Below, in pieces: positions 17,741 through 27,029 of a stretch of DNA of 64,000 bases (position 1 is the stretch's first letter; each line of letters starts with the position of its first letter). Origin of the DNA: Echinicola vietnamensis DSM 17526 (GTDB lineage: Bacteria > Bacteroidota > Bacteroidia > Cytophagales > Cyclobacteriaceae); the NCBI RefSeq assembly GCF_000325705.1, contig NC_019904.1:3536001-3600000 (forward strand), in the 5' to 3' direction. The notes below the pieces were generated by a model that saw nothing but the letters and a program-made list of their open reading frames with translations, was not told the origin of the DNA and made no database searches. A program made the translations under genes and the position numbers.

Positions 17741-17834
17741 AGCAGGGATGTTTGATTTTAGTCTAGGTAGGAGTGTAACTCCTCTTTAGTAAATTGTGAA
17801 AAGACGAACACACATGGGGTAGGTAAGGCTGCAT

Positions 17835-20258
17835 TTATACTGCAGCTCTTCCGCTTCCTCCTTTAAATATTTTATTGATCATGCTAGACTTATTCTTGTC
17901 ATCAGAATAATATCCATAGCCATAGCCTCCATAGTTAAGTTCTTTCGAAGGAACATCATTAAATACCGTATATATATTTCTAAATCCTTTTTTGTCTTTA
18001 AGGCTATTGATGTCCTCAATAAAACTGTGATCACTATAGTTATACCTTACCACACATAATGTGACATTCACCATCTTTAATACAGCCAGTGTTTCACTGG
18101 TTAGTCCTATTGGAGGGGTGTCAAAAATGATTACATCATATATTTCTTTCAGTTCTTTAATCATCGTTTCAAACTGATTCCCAATGAGTAATTCTGCTGG
18201 ATTGGGAGGGGTGGGACCCGCTACCATCAAATCCAAATTAGGGTAGGGGGATTTTTGTATCACTGCATTTACGTCATTTACCTGTTTGCTAAGGTAGGTG
18301 GACAGCCCAACGGCATTACTTAGTTTGAAATCATTGAAAAGCTTTGGTTTGTGCATGTCACATCCAACCAAAATCGTTTTCTTGTCTGCAATAGAATATG
18401 CTGAAGCTAAATTCATTGATGTAAAGCTTTTCCCTTCGCCAGCAATGGAAGATGTGATGGCTATGGTGATCTTTTCTTCTTTAGGAACAATAAACGTCAG
18501 ATTGGTTCGAAGAGACCTAAATGCTTCGGCAATGGAAGATTTGTTTTTGTTAAGGACGACTAAATTGTTCTTATTACTATTATGTCCGACAGATGTTAGG
18601 ACGGGGTTGTTCAGTTTTGATTCCAGTTCTTTGCGATCTTTTACTTTGACATTTGTAAAGATCATTATACTGATAATTAATACAGGCAAAATAAACCCTA
18701 CGGCAATACCAATGATATAATTGGTGAGTGGTTTAAGGGGAAGTGGGGTATAAGAGGGCTTTGCACTTTCCATGATCTTATCAGGTGCTGTGTTTGAAAC
18801 CATGGATATGGCTGCTTCTGCTCTTCTTTGCATCAAGAAGGTATAGATGTTTTCATTCAAAGTAAATGAACGCTGTATTCTCAATAAATCTTGCTCAGTA
18901 GATGGAAGTTTCTTGAACTCACTTTCCAGTCTATTTAGTCTTGTTTGTAAACTGGAAACTAGCCTGTCGGAATTACTGATGGTATTTTTCAATACCTCGA
19001 TGATGGATTTATTTAAGTCTTCAATTTTTTTACTGACCTCTTTCACATTGGGAGCAGAAGCTGTTTGGGTCGCAAGGTATTGTGAACGTTCTGATTGGAG
19101 AAGGATTAGGTCTTGGATTAATTTATTTAAAATGGGGTCGTCTATACCGATCCCAGAAGGGAGAATAATATCGCTATAATCCTCTTTTGTAAGATAACTC
19201 TGAAGGTTTTTATAGTAATCATTTTTAAAGTTTTCCTGATTGAGTTCAGACTCCAGTTCGGTGATTTTTTGAAAAATAGAACTTCCTTCCGTACCAATGT
19301 TATAGGTTTTGTTTTGACTTCTAAAAGACTGAAGTTTATTTTCAATAGTGGATAGCGTGTCAGATACACCGCTTATTTGATTGTCTATAAAGTCAACCGT
19401 TTTTCTAGCTTGGAGGTTTTTTTCTTCCAAAGAGTTATCAAGAAACGTTTCTAACAATGTGTTAACATAATCGCTTCCTTTATCAGGTACTGTGGTGATC
19501 AAAGAAACATTTAGAATAGAACTCATTGCATCTACTGGAGCTATCGTAAGGTTTTCCCCAGTATATTGGGCTAATAAACTTTTTCGACTTCTGAGGATTA
19601 CTTTGACTGCTCCAGGAGCAAGCTTTTCTACTGGAGTTACCTTTATACGCGCATGAGCAGTTTCTATCCAGCGATTGAAAGGAAAAGCCTTCGGAGTGGT
19701 GCTTATTTCTATATGCTCCAATTTTCCATCACTGGGTGTATCTAGCATATATTCATCGCTAATGTAACTAATTATGTAGTTTTCGGCATTTTTCCACTCA
19801 ATTTTAAATTTGTTCTCAGTTAATTGTGGATGATTCCAGTCCACTTCAACTTTTATTGGGGATGATTGATAGATTTCGTGATCTTTAAAGATACCCTCTT
19901 GATAGTATTCTACATCAAAATCCATTTTATCCAAAACCTCATTGGCCAGATTATAGGACTTTAGTTGGTGTCCATCATTGGCCATTTTGTTGATCAATGA
20001 GTTGTTTAAATCCTGAGGCATATTGGTTAAGTTAAGAATGTTGCCTCTTTGAAGATCCTCTTCGATTAGCAACTTCCCACTTACCTTGTATTCAGAAGGC
20101 TGGGTTTGGTTATAAAAATAGGCTGCTGATCCAAATAGAACCATGGACAAAAGGATAATTGGCCAAAAACGTAAATATTTGGAGAAGAGTTCTTTAAAGT
20201 CAAAAGTGTCGTTACTTCCACTTCCCTCAGTATAATAATCAAATTCGTTGTTGTTCAT
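17835..20258 (-). CDS. polysaccharide co-polymerase / tyrosine autokinase (Wzc type)
   Basis: Controls chain length and export of the EPS at the inner membrane. 807 aa: Wzz domain with TM1 (about 32-50) and a long periplasmic coiled-coil region (about 270-480) containing the GNVR-like PSTEQDLLRIQRSFTLNE, then TM2 (about 515-535). The C-terminal BY-kinase has Walker A AGEGKSF (about 604-610), Walker A' VGCDMHKP (about 634; His where Arg is common) and Walker B IIFDTPP (about 712). A Tyr cluster GGYGYGYYS lies near 781 as autophosphorylation site. It follows the Wza gene by 11 bp, so they are co-transcribed. Confidence 0.93.
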   Translation of the reverse strand: MNNNEFDYYTEGSGSNDTFDFKELFSKYLRFWPIILLSMVLFGSAAYFYNQTQPSEYKVSGKLLIEEDLQRGNILNLTNMPQDLNNSLINKMANDGHQLKSYNLANEVLDKMDFDVEYYQEGIFKDHEIYQSSPIKVEVDWNHPQLTENKFKIEWKNAENYIISYISDEYMLDTPSDGKLEHIEISTTPKAFPFNRWIETAHARIKVTPVEKLAPGAVKVILRSRKSLLAQYTGENLTIAPVDAMSSILNVSLITTVPDKGSDYVNTLLETFLDNSLEEKNLQARKTVDFIDNQISGVSDTLSTIENKLQSFRSQNKTYNIGTEGSSIFQKITELESELNQENFKNDYYKNLQSYLTKEDYSDIILPSGIGIDDPILNKLIQDLILLQSERSQYLATQTASAPNVKEVSKKIEDLNKSIIEVLKNTISNSDRLVSSLQTRLNRLESEFKKLPSTEQDLLRIQRSFTLNENIYTFLMQRRAEAAISMVSNTAPDKIMESAKPSYTPLPLKPLTNYIIGIAVGFILPVLIISIMIFTNVKVKDRKELESKLNNPVLTSVGHNSNKNNLVVLNKNKSSIAEAFRSLRTNLTFIVPKEEKITIAITSSIAGEGKSFTSMNLASAYSIADKKTILVGCDMHKPKLFNDFKLSNAVGLSTYLSKQVNDVNAVIQKSPYPNLDLMVAGPTPPNPAELLIGNQFETMIKELKEIYDVIIFDTPPIGLTSETLAVLKMVNVTLCVVRYNYSDHSFIEDINSLKDKKGFRNIYTVFNDVPSKELNYGGYGYGYYSDDKNKSSMINKIFKGGSGRAAV

Positions 20259-20269
20259 GGTGTAATAAT

Positions 20270-21094
20270 TTAGTTGTTATTGGTGGCATTATAGATTAAA
20301 ACGCCAAGGGTTAGGGTGGTCACAAGAAGTTGGAAGGTTTGGACGAAGGTAGCGCCCGTTCCAAGTTCCCTAACTTTCATAGGCTCTGCATAAATGAGGT
20401 CATTTGGGCGTAGAAAGTATAAATCAGATTCCATGATCCGCTCATCCAAAAGGTTGATTTTGTATACTTTGGATCCTTCAGGGTATTGACGAATGAGCGT
20501 AACTTCGTGTCTGTTAGCGACTGTTGTCATTTCTCCAGCATTGGCAATAGCCTCCAAAATGGTTACCCTGTTTTGCAAAATGGTGTATTTTCCAGGATTG
20601 TTGAATTCTCCTAAAGCGCTGTATCGCATACCGCCTAGGCGGACTCTGACAAAGTAATCCGATGCTGAATTGACATATTGGATCACTTCTTCCTCAACCA
20701 GGGTTTTAGCCTCTTCGACGGTAAGGCCTACCACTTTAAGATTTCCGATAACAGGTAGTTCTATAAACCCTTCATCATCAATAGTATATCCTGTCATGAA
20801 ATAAACGTCTCCACCGTCCGCGAGGCCACCTCGCATAGCATTGCTATTTGATGAAGCATCCGAATCGTTAAAAAGTAAATTAAGTTCTGGACTTGTGGTT
20901 CTGATGTTTACATCAAGTACATCATTTAGCTGCAATTTGTAATCTTCATACTTGTGTACCTTCAGATCACCCGAAGTGGCCACCATTTTGTCTGCATCCT
21001 GCTCTTGTAAATAGATCAACTTCTTGTTGGATATACAACTGAAAGACAGAAGGCCGATTAAGCAGAAAATTGTTAAGTTTCTTATTTGTTTCAT
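20270..21094 (-). CDS. polysaccharide export outer membrane lipoprotein (Wza type)
   Basis: Forms the periplasmic/outer membrane channel for EPS export and works with the autokinase. 274 aa, lipoprotein signal ending LLSFSC with Cys20 as lipidation site. A Poly_export domain (about 50-150: YKLQLNDVLDVNIRTTSPELN, GYTIDDEGFIELPVIGNLKVVGLTVEEA) is followed by an SLBB domain (VRLGGMRYSALGEFNNPGKYTILQNRVTILEAIANAGEMT) and a hydrophobic C-terminal helix (about 252-268) expected to cross the outer membrane. First gene of the - strand EPS operon; its promoter must lie in 21095-21366. Confidence 0.92.
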   Translation of the reverse strand: MKQIRNLTIFCLIGLLSFSCISNKKLIYLQEQDADKMVATSGDLKVHKYEDYKLQLNDVLDVNIRTTSPELNLLFNDSDASSNSNAMRGGLADGGDVYFMTGYTIDDEGFIELPVIGNLKVVGLTVEEAKTLVEEEVIQYVNSASDYFVRVRLGGMRYSALGEFNNPGKYTILQNRVTILEAIANAGEMTTVANRHEVTLIRQYPEGSKVYKINLLDERIMESDLYFLRPNDLIYAEPMKVRELGTGATFVQTFQLLVTTLTLGVLIYNATNNN

Positions 21095-21366
21095 TGTATT
21101 TAGGTTGGATAGTATCTGTAAAAGTTTTGTCCGTTAACATTGCTTAAAGGTAAAAAAAAAATATTCGATAAAACAATTTTAAATTAAAAAAAATGATGTT
21201 TGTATACATAAAAAAGTTGAAGATTGCTTTCTGATGCATTTCAAGGTTATTTTTTCGTATTTTGTAACATTATAAAAATGCGTCTCTAATGGCATTTAAA
21301 AAGGATTATTTCTCGCCATGTTTTATTTCTTATGTACTTTTGGGGAACGGTAAATGGGAGAACGTG

Positions 21367-21849
21367 ATGAGCAAACCTGATTTTGATGATATTTTTATGG
21401 AACTGGCCGTGAATTTGGCCAAAAGGTCACACTGTATTAAAAAGCACGTGGGGGCTGTGTTGACTAAGGAAACTAGGATTATATCCATTGGGTATAATGG
21501 CCCTCCATCTGGTACGCACAATTGTGATGAAGAATTTCCGGAAAGTGGATGTAGCCGAGATAGTAAAGGAAGTTGTTCCCTGGCCATTCATGCCGAACAA
21601 AACGCCATTCTATATGCTGTGAAAAATAATGCCTCCGTGGAAGGGTCTACGTTATATGTTACCTTGGCTCCGTGCCTTGCCTGCGCCCGTATTATATACA
21701 GCATGGGCGTGGCCAAAGTAGTTTATATGTATTCTTATGCTGCATATAAAGGCCTTCCATATGATGAAGGCGTCGAGTTCCTTAAAAAATTTGGCGTGGA
21801 AGTAGAGCATTATGATAAAGAGATCATCTATGAAGACCACCTTATTTAA
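21367..21849 (+). CDS. deoxycytidylate (dCMP) deaminase family protein
   Basis: Likely converts dCMP to dUMP for thymidylate synthesis (ComE/dCMP deaminase type). The zinc site is visible: HAEQNAIL (His ligand and catalytic Glu) and PCLACA (two Cys ligands); GYNGPPSGTHNC near residue 45 is typical of dCMP deaminases and contacts the nucleotide. I start at 21367 (MSKPDFDD, 160 aa) because GGGAG lies just upstream and family members begin there; an ATG at 21289 would add 26 unconserved residues. The 3' end overlaps the converging murB by 4 bp. Confidence 0.9.
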   Translation: MSKPDFDDIFMELAVNLAKRSHCIKKHVGAVLTKETRIISIGYNGPPSGTHNCDEEFPESGCSRDSKGSCSLAIHAEQNAILYAVKNNASVEGSTLYVTLAPCLACARIIYSMGVAKVVYMYSYAAYKGLPYDEGVEFLKKFGVEVEHYDKEIIYEDHLI

Positions 21850-22865
21850 ATGAAATTGACTTCAGGGTAAAGGTGGATATTGAATTTTTCTTTGATATCT
21901 CTTTGGATTTTTTCTGATAAGGCTTTGATGGCTTCTCCATCTCCATTTCCATAGTTAACCAGTACCAGTGGTTGGTTTTTATGAACACCCACATCACCGA
22001 AGGTTTTTCCTTTCCAGCCCGCCATTTCCAATAGCCAGGCAGCAGGTACTTTTACACCATTTTCTTGTGGGTAGAAGGGGATAGTCGGGTAATCTCTTTT
22101 CAGCTGTTCAAATTGTGCTTTGGTGAGGATCGGATTTTTGAAGAAGCTGCCAGCATTTCCCAATTTTTTAGGGTCGGGGAGTTTCTCCTGTCGGATTTTG
22201 ATGACAGCATCGCTGATATGCTTAAGGCTGTAAGAGCTTTCCTGATGTCCCATGTTTTCAAGTGTAGAACGTATGGCGCCGTAACTTACGTTAAACGTAG
22301 GTTTTTTTGAAAGTCTGTAAACTACATGGGTGATGATGTACTGGTCTCGAGCAACATTCTTGAAAATACTATCTCGATATCCAAACTTACAGGTTTCCTT
22401 ATCAATCTTAACGGTCTCTAAACTGTCCCGATTGATGGCTTCCAAGTGGTCAAAGACTTCTTTAATTTCTATCCCATAGGCTCCGATATTCTGCATAGGA
22501 GAGGCCCCTACGGTGCCGGGGATAAGGGAAAGATTTTCCACCCCTGCCCATTGATGGCTAATCGTATGGAGGACAAAATCATGCCATACTTCTCCAGCAC
22601 CTGCTTTTACCCAGACATGGGAGTCATCTTCTTTGAGCACTTCGATACCTTTAATACTGATTTTTATGACCAGCGCGAATACATCTTTTGTCAACAGCAC
22701 ATTACTTCCTCCTCCCAGAATAAGTACCGGAAGGTTTTGCTCACGGGCATATTGAAGCGTCTCTTTAATTTCATGTACGGATTCTACTTCTATAAAAAAC
22801 CTCGCCTTTTTGTCAATTTGAAAAGTATTATATGGCTTTAAAGAAATGTTTTCTTGTATATTCAT
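21846..22865 (-). CDS. murB: UDP-N-acetylenolpyruvoylglucosamine reductase
   Basis: Cytosolic flavoenzyme that reduces UDP-GlcNAc-enolpyruvate to UDP-MurNAc in peptidoglycan synthesis. 339 aa as in long (type I) MurB. FAD-binding ILGGGSNVLL (about 49-58), LSLIPGTVGASPMQNIGAYG, YRDSIFK, the proton-donor serine motif NAGSFFKNP (Ser about 242), and the C-terminal catalytic Glu in LYPEVNFI. The insertion PQENGVKVPAAWLLEMAGWKGKTFGDVGVHKNQPLVLVN is also typical. Monocistronic in appearance, convergent with the deaminase gene. Confidence 0.96.
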   Translation of the reverse strand: MNIQENISLKPYNTFQIDKKARFFIEVESVHEIKETLQYAREQNLPVLILGGGSNVLLTKDVFALVIKISIKGIEVLKEDDSHVWVKAGAGEVWHDFVLHTISHQWAGVENLSLIPGTVGASPMQNIGAYGIEIKEVFDHLEAINRDSLETVKIDKETCKFGYRDSIFKNVARDQYIITHVVYRLSKKPTFNVSYGAIRSTLENMGHQESSYSLKHISDAVIKIRQEKLPDPKKLGNAGSFFKNPILTKAQFEQLKRDYPTIPFYPQENGVKVPAAWLLEMAGWKGKTFGDVGVHKNQPLVLVNYGNGDGEAIKALSEKIQRDIKEKFNIHLYPEVNFI

Positions 22866-23018
22866 GAATGTTAAATAGCTTGGTAAACTAGTTTAATTAT
22901 TGTATTAGTGGTGTAACGAGCAAAGTTGAAGATAGATATGGGATATCTTTAGTTATTGCGAAATAAATAAGATTTTAAAAATAAAGAAACGATAAGCCAA
23001 ACAAAGATTTTTGAAAGG

Positions 23019-23957
23019 ATGAAAGAAATGATCATTAACGGTGTCCGAATCAGACCGGGCCAATCAATCAATATTGAAATAGCCATTGCCCGATTACCCA
23101 CCCATACGTTGATTGACCTTCCTGTGTTTATCAGAAGGTCCAAAGAAGATGGTCCTGTGGTACTGATCAGTGGTGGGGTCCATGGTGATGAAATTAATGG
23201 CATCGTGGCCGTTAAGAGAATGCTGGAGGAAGAGCTCCTTCAGCCTGTACGGGGAACGATCATTTATATTCCATTGGTAAATGTCTATGGCTTTTTGAGT
23301 AACAGCAGGACTTTTCCTGACGGTAGGGATCTGAATAGAAGTTTTCCTGGCAATAATAAGGGTTCTTTAGCTTCTCAGATTGCCTACATTCTCACCAATG
23401 AGATCATCCCGGTAATCGATTATGGTATCGATATCCATACTGGGGGACGTATGCTGGGGAATTATCCCCAAATAAGAGTGGATTTTAAAGATAAAGTGGG
23501 CATGGAAATGGCCAAAGCCTTTGGGGCCAGGTTTGTTTTGAACTCGTCCCATATTGATAAGTCTTTTAGAAAGGAGGCTTTTAAGCGAAAGAAGCATATA
23601 TTGGTTTATGAGGGAGGGGAATCCATGCGTTTGGATGAATTTTCTGTGGAAGAAGCCATAAAGGGAACGAAAAGGATGCTAAACTATTTGGGAGTGATCG
23701 ATGAAGATATTCCTATGGATGAGCCGATCATCATTAAAGAAAGCTCGTGGACCAGGGCTAAAATTTCGGGGATTTTTACTCCCGTGGTCCAAATTGGTGA
23801 TGAAGTAAAGAAGCGACAGGTGTTGGCTAGGATTTCTGATCCTTATGGACAAGTGAAAGTACCTGTGAAGAGCAGCTCAAATGGTTACGTGGTGGGCTTG
23901 AACAATTCTCCTGTGGTAAACGCGGGTGATGCCTTGTTTCATATTGGGAAAGATTGA
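23019..23957 (+). CDS. succinylglutamate desuccinylase/aspartoacylase family zinc hydrolase
   Basis: M14-type zinc amidase of the AstE/AspA group. The zinc motif GGVHGDEINGI (His and Glu ligands at about residues 52-56) is followed by the substrate-binding DLNRSFPGN and by DYGIDIHTGG, whose His is the third ligand. EGGESMRLDE carries the probable catalytic Glu. The C-terminal 70 residues form a beta-barrel-like, lipoyl-type module (VQIGDEVKKRQVLARISDPYG). The substrate cannot be told; related proteins lie next to rimK-like genes in other bacteria. 58 bp upstream of egtB on the same strand, so it may be part of that unit. Confidence 0.85.
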   Translation: MKEMIINGVRIRPGQSINIEIAIARLPTHTLIDLPVFIRRSKEDGPVVLISGGVHGDEINGIVAVKRMLEEELLQPVRGTIIYIPLVNVYGFLSNSRTFPDGRDLNRSFPGNNKGSLASQIAYILTNEIIPVIDYGIDIHTGGRMLGNYPQIRVDFKDKVGMEMAKAFGARFVLNSSHIDKSFRKEAFKRKKHILVYEGGESMRLDEFSVEEAIKGTKRMLNYLGVIDEDIPMDEPIIIKESSWTRAKISGIFTPVVQIGDEVKKRQVLARISDPYGQVKVPVKSSSNGYVVGLNNSPVVNAGDALFHIGKD

Positions 23958-24015
23958 TTTATTGAATGTTATAGAAGGAAATTAGGGTGTTTTAGGCATT
24001 ATTCTTGTTAAAGAT

Positions 24016-25164
24016 ATGAACATGACTTTTGAAAGCTATATTCAGATTCGTGAACGGAGCGAACAGCTTTGTGCCAATCTGGAAACTGAGGATTTTGTGA
24101 TTCAAGCAGCAGAGCACGTTAGTCCTGCCAAGTGGCACCTCGCCCACACGAGTTGGTTTTTTGAAACGTTTGTGCTTAAACCATATCTTTCAGATTACCA
24201 GGAATTCCATCCTGATTTTAGCTTTTTTTTCAATAGTTACTATAACGCTGTAGGGGAACGGACGGTTAGAAATCATCGAGGGCTCATGACCCGTCCTACC
24301 ACTGAAGAAGTGTTTGACTATCGTGGTTACATTGATGAGCAAATGAAAACAGTCCTCGAAAATGGATTGACGGAGGAAGTAGAAGCAACCATTTTGCTCG
24401 GACTTAACCATGAGCAGCAGCACCAAGAACTTCTCCTGACGGATATTAAATATAACCTTTGGCAAAATCCACTCCTGCCTGCGGTAATCAACATAAAGGA
24501 ATATCTAAAGCAAGAAGAAGGAGGCTGGATAAAAATGAAGTCGGGAATCTACGAAATCGGTCATGAAGGAGAAGGCTTTTGTTATGACAATGAGTGCTCC
24601 CAACATAAGGTATACCTTGATGATTTTGAAATCGGATCCCAACTTGTTTCGAATAGGATGTATTTGGAATTCATAAAAGCTGGAGGCTATGAGAAGCCTG
24701 ATTTTTGGCATTCAGATGGATGGACATGGGTCCAGCAGGAGGCTATTACTGGACCTTTGTATTGGATTAAGCAGGGCGGGGATATTAGTTGTTATACGTT
24801 GGATGGCAAAAAGGAATTGGATTTGGATGCTCCACTGGCACACGTTTCATACTATGAGGCAGCGGCTTATGCCGAATGGGCGGGGTGTCGGCTTCCAACA
24901 GAAGCTGAATGGGAAGTGGCGAATAGAAAGTTTTCATGGGGGAATAGGTGGGAATGGACAAACTCGGCCTACTTACCGTATCCAAGGTACCAAAAAGCAC
25001 CTGGAGCCATTGGAGAATATAACGGCAAGTTTATGATTAACCAGATGGTATTGCGTGGCGCTTCTGTCGCTACATCTCCAGGTCATTCGAGAAGTACATA
25101 CCGGAATTTTTTCCATCCCCAATACCAATGGCAATTTACTGGAATCAGACTTTGTAAAAAATAA
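24016..25164 (+). CDS. egtB: ergothioneine biosynthesis protein EgtB (iron-dependent sulfoxide synthase)
   Basis: Couples a thiol (gamma-glutamylcysteine or cysteine) to trimethylhistidine with oxygen. 382 aa: an N-terminal DinB_2 domain with PAKWHLAHTSWFFE (about 38-50) and NHEQQHQELLLTDI holding His132 and His136, which together supply the three-His iron site. A C-terminal FGE-sulfatase domain follows (about 175-380: GCRLPTEAEWEVANR, QMVLRGASVAT, STYRNFFHP, QFTGIRLCK). egtD follows after 11 bp. No egtA or egtC is nearby, hinting at direct use of cysteine; that is inference. Confidence 0.93.
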   Translation: MNMTFESYIQIRERSEQLCANLETEDFVIQAAEHVSPAKWHLAHTSWFFETFVLKPYLSDYQEFHPDFSFFFNSYYNAVGERTVRNHRGLMTRPTTEEVFDYRGYIDEQMKTVLENGLTEEVEATILLGLNHEQQHQELLLTDIKYNLWQNPLLPAVINIKEYLKQEEGGWIKMKSGIYEIGHEGEGFCYDNECSQHKVYLDDFEIGSQLVSNRMYLEFIKAGGYEKPDFWHSDGWTWVQQEAITGPLYWIKQGGDISCYTLDGKKELDLDAPLAHVSYYEAAAYAEWAGCRLPTEAEWEVANRKFSWGNRWEWTNSAYLPYPRYQKAPGAIGEYNGKFMINQMVLRGASVATSPGHSRSTYRNFFHPQYQWQFTGIRLCKK

Positions 25165-25175
25165 CCCATTCTTTC

Positions 25176-26138
25176 ATGGAATCGACCATCAAAACCGATA
25201 CTGAATTTGCTAAGGATGTCCTGGAGGGACTTTCAGCAAAACCCAAACACCTCTCCTCTAAGTATTTTTATGATGAAAAAGGAGACAAGCTTTTTCAAAA
25301 AATTATGGGCCTACCAGAATACTACCTTACCAAAAAGGAGTTTTCTATTTTGGATAGCCATAAAGTCGAAATTTTGGCTGATTTATTGGCATCCCCTTCC
25401 TTCAATTTAGTAGAATTGGGAGCAGGAGATGGTTTGAAAACAAAAATTTTAATACGGTATTTACAAAATGAAAAGGCCAATTTCACTTATTATCCTATTG
25501 ATATATCAGGCTCTGTATTAAGGGAACTTAAGACAGACCTCCAACAGTCATTTCCTGCATTGGATGTTCAGCCCATTAAGGGTACTTACAAACGAGCATT
25601 AGAAGAAAGGAAGTGGGAAAATCAACATCCCTCGCTATTACTTTTTCTTGGGGGGAATATTGGTAATTTCACCTACCAAGAGGCGTTTAGCATGTTGAAC
25701 AGGATTGCTAGATCCCTAAAATCAGGGGATTATTTATTGGTCGGCTTTGATTTAAAAAAGGATCCTGCCACAATACTGAAGGCATATAATGACGCTGAAG
25801 GCGTTACAAGAGATTTTAATCTCAATATTCTTTCACGGATCAATAAAGAGCTCGGAGGGAATTTCGATATGGCAAAATTTAAGCATTGGCCCACCTATGA
25901 TCCAGTAACAGGGGAGTGCCGTAGCTATTTGGTGAGTTCAGAAAAGCAAAAAGTAGAGGTCAAGGATTTGAAAAGGACTTTTTATTTTGAAAATGCGGAG
26001 GCTATTCACACCGAGATTTCCAAGAAATATAGCCATGAAGAATTGGAGGAATTGGCCGTGAAAAGTGGCTTTCGGGTAATTCGGGATTTTGATGATCCTG
26101 ACCATTATTTTACCGATGCCCTTTGGCAGAAGCAATGA
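25176..26138 (+). CDS. egtD: L-histidine N-alpha-methyltransferase EgtD
   Basis: Methylates histidine three times with SAM to give hercynine, the substrate of EgtB. 320 aa, usual family length. The N-terminal LSSKYFYDEKGDKLFQKIMGLPEYYLTKKEF is the family's histidine-site opening. SAM motif VELGAGDGLKTKILI (about 79-93), YYPIDISGSVL and LLLFLGGNIGNF follow. The C-terminal half has DAEGVTRDFNLNILSRINKELGG with the substrate-site Asn/Tyr region and the ending DPDHYFTDALW. Forms an operon with egtB. Confidence 0.95.
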   Translation: MESTIKTDTEFAKDVLEGLSAKPKHLSSKYFYDEKGDKLFQKIMGLPEYYLTKKEFSILDSHKVEILADLLASPSFNLVELGAGDGLKTKILIRYLQNEKANFTYYPIDISGSVLRELKTDLQQSFPALDVQPIKGTYKRALEERKWENQHPSLLLFLGGNIGNFTYQEAFSMLNRIARSLKSGDYLLVGFDLKKDPATILKAYNDAEGVTRDFNLNILSRINKELGGNFDMAKFKHWPTYDPVTGECRSYLVSSEKQKVEVKDLKRTFYFENAEAIHTEISKKYSHEELEELAVKSGFRVIRDFDDPDHYFTDALWQKQ

Positions 26139-26196
26139 AGGTTTTGTTTCTTGATAGGGGTATGGTATCTTCGCCTTCCTTTGAAGAAAACCGTTC

Positions 26197-26985
26197 ATGA
26201 AAAGTAAGCCTTTTACCTATTTATTTTATGTCCAATATTTTGGGTATCGATATCACGGTTGGCAGAAACAACCGGGAGTGAAAACTGTCCAAGAGATGCT
26301 GGAAAGGAGTTTCAAGGGATGGCTAGGGCATGGTGAATTTAAGCTTCTTGGTGCAGGGAGGACGGATGCAGGGGTTTCCTGTATGCAAGGAGCTTTTGAG
26401 CTATTTTCTGCCACAGAGGAACAGTTGGATGGGATGGTAAAAGGGGTGAATGCATTTTTACCGGATGATATCCGGCTATTGTCCGTGGAACCTATCGGGC
26501 AGGATTTTAATATTATCCAAGATGTCAGGGAAAAGGAGTACCGCTACTATTTTTCCTATGGTGCCAAACCTCATCCGTTTTCTGCGCCTTTTGTGGTGGT
26601 TTTTCCGGAACAGCTTGACGTCAAATTGATGCAGGAAGCGGCCTTGTATTTTGAAGGCTTAAACGATTTTCGAAATTTTTGTACCAAACCAAAGTCGGAT
26701 GCGGTTTTTACGAGGGAAGTTTTTGCTTCATCCGTGAAGGAATATAAACAACCAGAGATGGAGTGGGATTTGCAGGCTCCTACTTACTGTTTTAGTGTGA
26801 AAGGCAAGGGGTTTATGCGAAACCAAGTGCGGTTAATGATGGGGACGCTTTATGATATTGGAAGAGGGAAGTTAACCATCCGTGAACTCCAAGAAGCCCT
26901 GAAAGGTCATAGGAATGTATTTCCCTTGAGTGAAAAAGCACCTGCTCGCGGATTAGTGCTAAACCAGGTCCTGTTTAAAAAATAA
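26197..26985 (+). CDS. truA: tRNA pseudouridine synthase TruA
   Basis: Makes pseudouridine at positions 38-40 of the tRNA anticodon arm. 262 aa. Catalytic Asp57 lies in GAGRTDAGV, and the N-terminal YVQYFGYRYHGWQKQPGVKTVQEMLE is typical. YRYYFSY, HPFSAPF and FMRNQVRLMMGTLYDIGRGKL are conserved downstream blocks. Follows egtD by 58 bp on the same strand and ends at a terminator. Some Bacteroidota carry two TruA-like copies, so a second paralog elsewhere is possible. Confidence 0.92.
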   Translation: MKSKPFTYLFYVQYFGYRYHGWQKQPGVKTVQEMLERSFKGWLGHGEFKLLGAGRTDAGVSCMQGAFELFSATEEQLDGMVKGVNAFLPDDIRLLSVEPIGQDFNIIQDVREKEYRYYFSYGAKPHPFSAPFVVVFPEQLDVKLMQEAALYFEGLNDFRNFCTKPKSDAVFTREVFASSVKEYKQPEMEWDLQAPTYCFSVKGKGFMRNQVRLMMGTLYDIGRGKLTIRELQEALKGHRNVFPLSEKAPARGLVLNQVLFKK

Positions 26986-27013
26986 GAGCCCTCTTCTCCT
27001 GAAAAGGGCTCTT
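26984..27013. terminator. terminator between truA and phosphoglucomutase
   Basis: AAGAGCCCT (26984-26992) pairs with AGGGCTCTT (27005-27013), with A/T-rich flanks. It overlaps the last bases of truA and lies between two converging genes. Confidence 0.8.
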
Positions 27014-27029
27014 AATAATTAGACTTCGA

